From Cenococcum geophilum 1.58 (Eukaryota; Ascomycota; Dothideomycetes; Gloniales; Gloniaceae): a DNA stretch of 64,000 bases. Position 1 is the stretch's first letter, and every line of letters begins with the position of its first letter. A program made the translations under genes and the position numbers. The DNA is taken from the NCBI GenBank assembly GCA_001692895.1, contig KV748205.1, positions 744,001-808,000 of the forward strand, given 5' to 3'. The notes beneath the pieces are model-generated. The model had not been told where the DNA came from and ran no database searches. It saw only the letters and a list, made by a program, of their open reading frames with translations. Below, one piece after another: positions 10,361 through 19,782 of the stretch.

Positions 10361-13300
10361 CTTTAAGGTCTAAACTTTATACCAAATAATAAATGTCTAT
10401 AGAGGTATTAGGAATAGCTCAAGGTCCTAACAAACAAGCAGTATTACAACAGGAGGCTTAAGCAGATTAAGAGGGAAGGCCCTAGGTCAAGGACGTCTCC
10501 GTCAGCTTCGTCTACTGCCAAAAAGATCAAGGATCTGGACCAACCTCAAGCTATAGCGGCGGCTGTAAAAACATCCTTTTCATTATTAATATCATCAACA
10601 TCATCGCAGGATCATCCGGATCTGTCTTTAATTAACGCCTGGGGGTATAACACTATGGCAGACACCTACTTCTACAACAATATCCGGTACTTCCATAACT
10701 TTAAGCTAAGCATGTCTACAGCAACGGCTGGAGATTCTAGAGCAGAAATCCATAGATACGGTAATATTAACTTGGCAATTAAGGTGGGAAAACAACGCCT
10801 AACTTAGTATCTAACATTAAGGAACGCAGCGTACGCTCCCTATTTTTATACTAATTTAATATCCACAGCAAAGCTCCGCAGAGTTAGAGTAATTATTAAC
10901 CAGTCTATAAATCATCTACGGTACAAAGACAACGGAAGCCTATTCGCCAACCTCACAGAATACAGAGGTCTCTACCTTATCAACGCCATCGCCACCTTAC
11001 CACCTACTCCTACTCCTACTGCCTACGCTATATCCACTAGATTCTTTACAACGTCCGCATATAATAAGGTATAGCATTAACGCCTACTACACTGTGATAT
11101 GGAATTAGTAAAGCATCTGCCGACTACAGCGGATGGGGTCAAAGTGGTCAAGACAGACAGAGGAAGAACTCCGTACGGTGTACCACTTTATAAACCATAT
11201 ATTCTTAGAAAGATAACCTAGCAGATATCTCGCAGAATATCCGTAAAGGGAACCTACCCTTTTAAACGTGTTTACTTTAATATCATTATAGAAGAAGACG
11301 GGTTTAATAGAGACATATATATAGCTTACTTTTGGTATAACTATATAAAGTATTATTATGCTTTTCCTATTAAGAACTATAAGCAAGAGACACTACTCCC
11401 ACTCTTTAAATCAATAATAGTATTTACGAAGAAATTTAATGCTTAAGGTATCCGTATTTAGCATATGGATAAGAAATAAGGTATAGGTAGTAAGATAAAG
11501 AATCTTATCTAGCTTAACGGAGGTACTATTAAGCAATCTATACTATATACCCCAGCTTAAAATAGACCTACACAGAGGTTAGGGAGAGCTATTTCTAAAT
11601 AAGTAAGGACTGCAGTCATTAAAGCAAAGTTACCCGTAAATCTATAGCCTGAGTTCGTACTTCTAGTAATATTCCTACTTAATTGAACTCCTATTAAGTC
11701 CATCAACTAAAAGACCCCATTTAAGATACTATATAAAAGGAAACTATAGCTTATAGGCCTTTGCGTAGCTAGATCTTTAACCTATATACTTATTAAATAT
11801 AATATCCTAAGAAAGGCAAAGTTTAAGCCATAAGCCTAAATAGGTTATCTTATCGGTATAGAAGCCTTAAATATCTATTAGGTATAGATACTTACCACTA
11901 ACTATATCATCCAATCTTGTAATATACGAATAAATAAGTTAAAGAGATATCAATCTTCTAAAACACTAAAACACCTCATTATCTCGCAGACTTAAAAGGA
12001 TCGTTTTTAATAAGTCTAAGACCTATTAGATAATCTTTAAGATAGCAGCAAGGACTAAATAGAGAACTTTAATAAAAAACTAGATATAAGACTGCCGCAT
12101 TTAGCAAATATTAACGTTACTCCTACGTTAAAAAGCATTTAGATCTCAACAGAAGAACTCTATCAGCTACCTACCCCGGAGCCAACTCTAGAACCATTTA
12201 TACTATCTACGTCTACAGCGCCTTAACAATTACTATCTACTATAGTATCTACGCCACAGACATTATCTGCCACTTAGTCATCTTCTAAAGTCACCGTACC
12301 ACCGATCGTAGACCCTATAACTCATTCCGAACCTCAGACGACAGCAGGCTCATCATTAGGGGGTGAAAGATAATCTGGCCGTGAAAAGCGGCCTACGGCA
12401 AAAGGGAGAGATATGCTAAATCAGGATCTACGACGACGAGCCTTTGCGGTTCAAATTAATAACGGTAATGATATCATTAATCCAGATACGATACCATTGG
12501 CTTACGCTTTCTACACTACTGCGATAAAGATATACGGACACTGAGACAACTTTCTACCGCCACCAAAGTCATAAAAAGAGATGCTTAACCATAGGTACGC
12601 TACAGAGTTCAAAGCAGCTGCTTACACCGAGATGAAGGCTTTAATAGGAAAACACACCTAGGACGAGGTACGGCTAGTTAGGAAGGCTCACCGACTTCCT
12701 ACTATGTGGGTCTTTACCTATAAGGAAGATTCGGATGGCTATATTATGAGATTTAAAGCTTATCTAGTTGTTTATAGAGACCTTTAAGCAGTCTCTTAAG
12801 AGGAGGTTAAAGCTATAACGGCAGCCTATCGAACCTTCCGTCTACTTTACACTCTTATTACTGGCTTTAACCTTAACGTTATATAAATTAACGCCGTTAA
12901 TGCATTTGTTAATACCTTGGTTAATAATAAGGTCTATCTTATTCCCCCTAAGGGTATAGACCTACTACCTAGATTCTCTTTCCGCCTAAGAAAGGCAATA
13001 TACGGACTACGGAAATCTCCTAAATTATGGTTCCTAGAGATGTCTACTACTCTATAGAGTATGGGTTTAAAAGCGGTACCAGATAAGCTATATCTCTACA
13101 TTTACCCTACTAAGCCTATCTTTATATTCTTCTATATTAACAATATACTAATTATCAGACACCTAAGCTGTCGATAGTAGATAGAGGATATCCTAAAGTA
13201 GCTATAAGACTGATTTGAGATCCGCTAAATACCTTAGTTTATATTATTCCTAAATACTTATATTATGCGAGATTAATAAAAGGGAAAGCTCTAGCTCTAT

Positions 13301-14125
13301 CTAGATTAATATCTTAAGAAGCTAGTCTTAATATACTATCTAAAATATCTAAAGCCATTAGCTATACCACTATTGGGCTAGGAATTAACGCCGTATAAGG
13401 GAGAAGCTACGCTAAATTAGATAAAAGGATATTAATGTCGTATAGGTTTTGCGACATATCTAGCATCTACTATATAACTAGACGTTGCTTTCTTAGTTAG
13501 TAGGCTAGCTAAGTTCTTATAAAATCTATTACTAGCTTATCTTACGGAGATTAATAGATTACTTACCTATCTTTATAATACTAGATACCTCGCTCTTAAG
13601 TTCTCTACTATTACGCTATATAAGATAAACTAGGTTCTAAAAGCTGCTTCTAATGCCAGCTTTACTAATAATACTCTAACACGTTAAAGCTCACAGGGCT
13701 TCTTAATAAGCTTATTTAATAGGCCTATAGCATAGTAGGTAACTAAATAAAAGGTAGTCACTAAGTCTACTACAGAGGTAGAACTCTTAGCTCTCTTATA
13801 CGTCGGTAGAGAGGTTAAGCATATAGTATAGATCTTTAAAGCCATTAGATTTGATCCAGAATAGGACGTTATTATCAATTATAATAATTAGCAGTCAGTA
13901 CGGATCGTTACGAAAGAGACTCCTACGGTATCTACTAAACTACAACACATAGATGTCTACCAATTCTGGCTTTGCCAAGAGGTCCAAAACGGAAGCTTTG
14001 TCGTACAATGGGTACCTACAAGCGAGATGGCTGTGGATGGACTAACTAAAGCTCTCTCAAAGCAAAATCATCAAAAATTCGTCGAAGTAGTAGGGCTCCG
14101 CGATATCAGATATCTGATAAATTAA
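10360..14125 (+). pseudogene. Copia element 1 pol (protease, integrase, RT, RNase H)
   Basis: Reverse transcriptase is clear at about 12700-13200, with FRLRKAIYGL and KSPKLWF. Its YVDD box now reads YINNI (13133-13156), so both catalytic aspartates are lost. RNase H lies at about 13800-14120, ending in VQWVPTSEMAVDGLTKAL, a hallmark of Copia RNase H. The protease motif near 10645 is degraded (NTMADT). Integrase covers about 10870-12300. Stops occur throughout. Confidence 0.85.
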
Positions 14126-14223
14126 CAATCAAATCACAGCAAAAGCTCACCACCAGCTCGTCTATCCCGACTACCTAATCCAGTAATTCAGCTCTGCCGC
14201 TCTACGTCAGATCTAAGGGGGTG

Positions 14224-14420
14224 TGTTGGCCACGGAGGTAGCTTTACTGCTAAGGTGTCGGACTCCGAACGACTACGGACACCGAAGGTTGAACTAGGGT
14301 CAATTCCTTATGTATATTAGGGCTCTTAGAGCCACCTTGAATCAAGCAGATCAATCGTTCAATTCTGTGTCTCTATCTACCAGCTAGCTTATGTCATTCG
14401 TGATACCTGCCTGGCTGAAA
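14224..14420 (+). repeat. 3' LTR of Copia element 1
   Basis: 197 bp, preceded by a purine-rich AAGGGGGTG (14215-14223) suited to be the polypurine tract. It is followed by the duplication ATACG (14421-14425). Confidence 0.93.
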
Positions 14421-14510
14421 ATACGTAGAGCTTCGTGTAGAGCCTCCGTATACAGAGCTTCGTGCAGAGCTTTGGTAGAGCTCCGTGCGCGGCTCTTGTT
14501 CCGCAGAGCT
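14421..14510. repeat. 27-bp minisatellite array, right part
   Basis: Resumes with GTAGAGCTTCGTG directly after the Copia target duplication and fades out near 14510. It joins to the unit at 9041-9051 when the Copia is removed. Confidence 0.8.
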
Positions 14511-14691
14511 CTTGAAAGCTTTATATCTATATAATATTACTTACCCTTAGGATATTTAGATAAAAGTGGTACCATTTTAAAGCGCTTTACAAGCTCTATA
14601 AATCTATACTAATAGAAAATTTATTTATTTAATATTGGGAGGTGCATTACAAGTGTAGGCATATTAAGGGGATTTTGCCAAGACTATCCGG

Positions 14692-14764
14692 AGACTATCC
14701 GGATAGTCTCCGGATACTATCAGCTGATAGGCCTATTATCCGAGAGGCCTATCCGGCCTATCCT
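14692..14764 (-). repeat. Right arm of a 73-bp inverted repeat
   Basis: Reverse complement of 7981-8053 with ten transitions. This copy keeps the C/G states (for example ATCCGGCC, CTCCGGATAC), so it has escaped most RIP. It also contains the internal palindrome GACTATCCGGATAGTC. Confidence 0.85.
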
Positions 14765-15069
14765 CCGCAGGTCTGAATGAGAATCAGTTCCCACCATAGA
14801 ATCTACATAGCTTCGCACCGCTCTGCAAAGAAGGACCTTATTAGCAGAAACACCTTAAATTAATCTAATCGCGATTAACTCAATAATATGGCATATTTAA
14901 GATTTATTATAATAATTTGGGGCCTTATATTAATGGAATCCGAACTTTAAGTTTGCTATATTTTGGTGTTCGCGCACGGGCCACATCTATTGGACGCCTA
15001 TCTTGACAGCGTATGGGATAGAAAGACTCGTACGCCTCTTTAAGGGTCTTTAGAAGATGGATAAAGGAG

Positions 15070-15180
15070 CAGATGTAATTCGGGAGGAGTGGGATAAGAT
15101 TGTATAAGAAGATTTATACCGACTTGTCGCATCTATGAGGCGACGTAATTGCAGCGGAAGGGGGCATGACTAAGTGGTAG
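15070..15180 (+). pseudogene. Tc1/mariner transposase C-terminal fragment
   Basis: The stretch reads IREEWDKI, then a stop, then LYRLVASMRRR. After a one-base frame change it continues VIAAEGGMTKW and a stop. The series EEW...LV-SM-RR...G--TKW is the usual C terminus of fungal Tc1-type (DDE_3) transposases. The DDE catalytic core is absent. Inactive through truncation, a stop and a frameshift. Confidence 0.7.
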
Positions 15181-15748
15181 ATTTAGGTGAGAACTTGAAG
15201 GAAGGAATTGGACACTCGTTTGCTAATTTGACAATTGCTTGATTGCTCCTCCATAGAAATTAGTATATACGCAAAATCCCTTACAATCGTTTGATTTGAA
15301 AAGCTTCATTTAATTTTAATGTGGGTGTTTTTTTAAGCACGCCGATCTTTCGGAGATTAACCCCATTTTAACTAGTGGGGCGTGCGGCGTTCTCCGAACG
15401 ATTGACTAAAATGGCGCTTTCAACCGGATGCGCCAAGGTGGTGAAAGCACGGATCAACGTCAGATTGAAAAAGCTCCAGATTGCAACCGAAGAAGCCCTT
15501 AGTAATCTAATAATATCAATCTCCATTTCTAAGTCCCTACATCCTAATTCCAGTAGCTCGTATAATACTTCTGTTATTCATCCTCTACAACACAGATTTA
15601 TCGCTCGATTTTCATACAATGGCTGACTCTCAGAGCATTTGTAGCCCAAGGCTTTGAGGTAATCTAAGTAGTGCCTCACTCGTTCTGTGCTCCGGAACTA
15701 AAATTTCTGCAATGCATGTCTTATTAAGCATTTGGTAACGTAGGTAAC

Positions 15749-15872
15749 GGGGTTTAACCGATCCCTGGGGTTTGACCGATTTGAAAATCAAAGTTCGTCA
15801 AAACGCCGACTCGCCGACAAACAACTAGTAAAACTTTAAATCGGTCAAAACCCAGGGATCGGTCAAAAACCC
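15749..15872. mobile_element. Small inverted-repeat element (MITE-like)
   Basis: The left arm 15749-15782 and right arm 15838-15872 are near-perfect inverted repeats built from GACCGATCCCTGGGTTTTG. Each arm holds two copies of the GACCGAT core. The spacer is about 55 bases without coding potential. A clear target duplication was not found. Confidence 0.65.
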
Positions 15873-15978
15873 GTCGTCGCGAGGAACGAATCTATACTAG
15901 CGAGGCTATCAGGAACATCCGGTGGGCCGTTGGTGCGCATGTAAGCATACTGCTCCTTATCCAACGAATTCTCCACTA

Positions 15979-16491
15979 AGAGTCTGAGAGCTTATGGGCG
16001 TCGTTTTGGTACAAACTGAATGTTTTGAAAATTAAATTTTATATATTTCTACGAACGACGTCCTAACTATAAGAGTTATTATATATTTTATTAATATAAT
16101 AGATTCTTTAGGTAATTATATTTATACATTTATAGATTGTAACCCTACTAAGAATACTAAGGGGCGAGATATATTATCGTAAAACGTAAGTTAGATTTTA
16201 AAACGCTGTGACAAGCTCCGCACCACCCAGCCACAGCACAAACCTATAAAAGGTAAGCGAGTGACTGAACAATATATATAGGCGAGGTGACTTCGTCACC
16301 TAATAAACGCATCTTTATAGATTTAGAACTAAAACCAACCGGCTGCCTATACCTAACTTCTTATAAAATAGAGCTACGATATTGTCGTAATATAGAGGCG
16401 ATAGAGAAGATAAAGAGTTTTTAGCTCGTAGTATTTTAGAGATAATTAGACGTAAAGTACATAAGGTATAACAGTAAGGCAAAATTATAAT
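15979..16491. repeat. Left part of a dispersed RIP-degraded repeat
   Basis: The 21-base sequence at 15979-15999 recurs inverted at 28065-28085. About 16325-16450 resembles 27862-27990 in direct orientation at roughly two-thirds identity by eye. Blocks also match the 41.76-43.14 kb element in inverted orientation. Probably one old element into which Copia element 2 inserted. Confidence 0.5.
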
Positions 16492-16496
16492 AAAAC

Positions 16497-16667
16497 TGTT
16501 GGTATACTCGCTTTATTAATATGCACAAATATTACTTATAGTGGTACGTATGCGGTATTAAAGTTAGTAGTTGATTGATATCTAGAAATAGGGGTTTGCT
16601 CTAAGGTTAGATTAGCTAGTCTTGCTTTATGGTCTTATAACCACGTTATATAACTAATATTCCAACA
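16497..16667 (-). repeat. LTR of Copia element 2, distal (heavily RIPped)
   Basis: 171 bp from TGTTGG to CCAACA. It differs from 27657-27827 at about 21 sites, all transitions, and in every one this copy has A or T. It is the 3' LTR in the element's own orientation. Confidence 0.92.
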
Positions 16668-16822
16668 CTAAAGCAACTCTAAGAAGAAGGCTAATCTATA
16701 CTCTAAAGCTAAGTCTATTTTTAGACTATTTGTAGTATATACGCAATAGCTAAAGATCTAATTAATACGCAATAGTTTCCACGCTCCTTTTATAGGTCCG
16801 TAATTATATAACTAGTATTACG

Positions 16823-16905
16823 GCTTATACTAATACCTCTAAATAGAAGCTTGTAGAATACTATATTACGGGGATACTAAGCTAAGGAAAAGAAGGAGAA
16901 GGATT
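16823..16905. repeat. Fragment similar to the LTR of the nested element
   Basis: The first ~80 bases of the nested LTR (TATTACGGCTT through AAGCTAAGGA) recur here with substitutions. The second half of that LTR does not follow. It could be a relative, a truncated solo LTR, or part of the Copia 3' region that shares ancestry. Confidence 0.5.
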
Positions 16906-17082
16906 ATTAGGGGTAGCAGGTTAATATATCGCGAGGGCCACTAAGGCGCTAGTGGTAAGCAAGCTAATAGCGATTTTCTATTCTAGGGATAGAAAATCCT
17001 AATTGGCTGGTTAAATTTAGGGTCCGCAGAATATGGCAGGTGGCGTACCCTAGCACCGTTATAACTCAAAAACCACCTTCTA

Positions 17083-19619
17083 TTACTCCTTACGCTCCAC
17101 TTAACCTATAGCCTATATATCGACCTAGTTTATGTTAATAAGTTGCTATAGGGCGACGTAAGGCTTCCCCTTAGTTATCGTGTCCGTAGGGTTAGCTTTA
17201 CTATTAATCTATTTAACCTTTATAATCTGCCGACGTTTATAGGCTTATTATAGGCATATTATATTAATTATTAATTGCTTCTCTTATATGGTTCCAAGTC
17301 GTATAAAATAGTTATATAGCGACTTAGAATTGGTATAAAGTATAAGCGGGAGGTTAATCTGTAGGACCTTATCTACCGTAAACTTAATAGTAACGGCGAT
17401 ATTAAAGCCGTAAGCTATTTTGTAGAGTTTAGAAGCCAAAACGCTTTTAGTAACTCTTTTACACTTAATTAAGCTCTAATAGATAACGTTAGCCTTCTTA
17501 GTTGTGTTAGCTAGTATAATAATATAGCCAATTTATAAAGAGAGGTTCTTATTATTGGCAAAGGAAGTATCTATAAAGACTAAGAGCTATAGGGTCTTAG
17601 CCTTTAATTTAATAAACTTAAGACCTCTATATAAGTTCTAAATCTACTAACTTAGGCGCTTATTTAACTCCTTTATATCTACCTTTTTAGAATTAGTTAC
17701 CTAGGCAGTAAAGGATAAATTAAATAAAGCTTTTAGTTAATAGACTAAGGCAATATAGGCTCCTTTGGCGCGTTAAGCGATATACTAGTCCTTTAGCATA
17801 AGTAAGCCGCGCGTAATTCCTCTAGAGCTAGTGCTGTCTATTAGCGTAGTGTTAACCACACTAAGGTTCTTATACTGGCGCTTTTGCGTTAGTGTAATAC
17901 TTTCGTCTTATACTAATTAAATAAGTCCTCTATTGAACTTAACTGGTATATTAGTAGTTAGTTACTCTCGCTCCTTAGCTATAAATTTAGCCTTATATAG
18001 TTCGCTTTGTTTAGCCTTTATAAAGGTATTATCTGCAAGGAATAACGTATTATTAGTCTATAAGCCAACGATTCTAAAAGGTTTATTGCTATAAAGTAAG
18101 CAAGGGTCGTATATAGACTGGTCTATTTATAGCTAATTAACGTGGTATAAATAGTAGGTCTTAAACTAGTAGTTTCTAGCTTTAGGCACTCTATAAAGTG
18201 GCTTTACAACCTTTAGAACGGAGTCCTTATTAATTCCTAATTATTTATTCAGCTTATATAGTGGTCGTATATAGAACTCGCGGTTTAGGTTTATAGTAGA
18301 CTAGATATAGGCTTATAAGATATCTCAAAGGTAGAGTTATATCTATAGTAGCGTAGTAGCGATATAGAGAATTAGCCGCTAGCTAACTCGTTAAATTATT
18401 AGTAACTAAGTAAGGACTAGCTCTTTCTCTAAATTATTATAGGCCTATATAATAAGTCGTGATTTCTTAAAGGCTTTATTAGTTCCTTTATTCTTAATCT
18501 TATTAATAAACTATAAATTAAAGAGTCTAACCCCCTTTGGTATATTATATAGCTTAATAATCTTAAAAACGCCTTTCTTAAGTAGGCCTATAACCTCCTT
18601 TTACCGTAAAGCGCTAAACTGGGTATTGCCATTGTTTTGTAAATAAATAGTAGTGTTAGCTATATCTACGGTATCGTTATCCTATAAGTAGATAGCGATA
18701 TCAGCTATGTCTGCAATATTACCTATAAGGGCATCTATATCTATTATAGCATCCATAATAGCCGTATCTGCGACGGCTATAAGTAATAGGTATTTACGGG
18801 GGCAACCTCTACCTCGCTTTGGCGGTAGCTATGGTTTAGCTTTAGGTAATAATTAAGGTTTAGCTAGTGTAGGTACTAGTTTAGCTAATTTAATAGACTT
18901 TTATAGTTTAACTAAGTTTTATAGGTCTAGTAGGTAAGGTTTTATAACCGTAAAGCGGAAGGTTATAGGCCTATTTAGTAGCTTTACGGTATAGGTCTTA
19001 CCGTTAACGGTAAGTAGCATATATAGCCTGTCCTAATAACCGCTTTAGCTAGTATTACCTTCTCTCTAGACTAAAACAGGCGAACTAGGTAGGAGGCTGT
19101 AAATAGCGTTAGTTCGTTATCTATTTCGCGTATTAAGAGTATTAGTAATCTATTATTCAGCTTAAAGCTTCTAAATTTCCACTATTACTTTCTTAATGGC
19201 CGCAGCTCGCTATACGACTAAAGGTGATAGTGCGTTTAATTTAACTATTTAGGGGTAGGCTCTAAAGACTAGGAGTGTAGGGACTAGGCCTTCTGGGCTA
19301 GCTATGTTATTAATAGCTTTAAAAGCCATTTATAGGGCTATCTCCTTACTAATTTTAGGGATTTTAGATGTAATAATTTAGTAGGCTTATTATAGTAGAC
19401 TATAGTAGCGCTCTACCATTCTAATAGAATTATATAATTCGACTAGAACTAACTTTATAGTTACTCCTATAGTAGCAGTGTAGTGCTTAAACTCCTTACT
19501 AATAAAGTTCTTCCTAGTATCTATGGTAATTAAGTCTAGTAGTCCTAAATAGCTGTCGATCTAGTATATTTATAGAACGTCCTAAGTATACTTAGCGCTA
19601 ATATCTTATAGCCATTTAC
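17083..19619 (-). pseudogene. Copia element 2 pol, distal half (integrase C part, RT, RNase H)
   Basis: Read from 19619 leftward: WL-DISAKYT, then TIDTRKNFISKEFK and VELYNSI, the second and third acidic positions of the integrase DDE set. RT is at about 17950-18600; its two-aspartate box reads TNNTLFL near 18040-18060. RNase H (VFIDTSFANNKNLSL, SVLASKLYKI) ends with VERKE and a stop at 17083. Frequent stops show RIP inactivation. Confidence 0.85.
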
Positions 19620-19782
19620 TATTATAGCTTGTATAAATGCCTCTGAACCAAAGCTTGTAGAATACTGTATTATAAAGATACTAAGCTAAGGAGTAGAGAA
19701 GGTCGAGGAAAGAATACGTCTATATATAGGCGCCAAGTCTCCAAGTAAGCCCCTAACTAGGGTCTGTAACGGTACCGTAATA
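19620..19782. repeat. Left LTR of the nested element
   Basis: 163 bp; aligns gap-free with 24455-24617 and differs only at transitions. The terminal TG and CA have changed to TA and TA here, consistent with RIP. Confidence 0.88.

Larger units (their letters stand above)
9052..14420 (+). mobile_element. Ty1/Copia LTR retrotransposon with both LTRs
   Basis: Two 197-bp LTRs (TGTTGG...CTGAAA) differ at about three transitions. ATACG is duplicated at 9047-9051 and 14421-14425, inside a minisatellite unit. The internal order is gag, protease, integrase, reverse transcriptase, RNase H, which is the Copia order. RIP-type stop codons are frequent, but the LTRs and parts of gag are well preserved, so this is a comparatively recent insertion that has since been inactivated. 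Confidence 0.93.
7981..14764. mobile_element. Inverted-repeat-bounded element carrying a minisatellite, invaded by two LTR elements
   Basis: The 73-bp inverted repeats at both ends resemble transposon termini. Subtracting the Copia insertion (9052-14420 plus one 5-bp duplication) and the solo LTR (8777-8971 plus one duplication) leaves about 1.2 kb, consisting of minisatellite and unassigned AT-rich DNA with no transposase. That these arms are true termini of one mobile unit is inferred; no target duplication is obvious at its outer edges. Confidence 0.45.
14765..16491. other. Intergenic region with transposon remnants only
   Basis: Contains the Tc1/mariner relic (about 15070-15180), a small inverted-repeat element (15749-15872) and a degenerate repeat block (15979-16490). 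An open stretch at 15375-15626 starts at GTG, has no recognisable domain, and is not called a gene. Confidence 0.6.

Noticed and set aside
15375-15626. 83-codon frame in a non-RIPped patch
   Set aside because: Begins at GTG, no ATG-initiated conserved frame and no recognisable domain.
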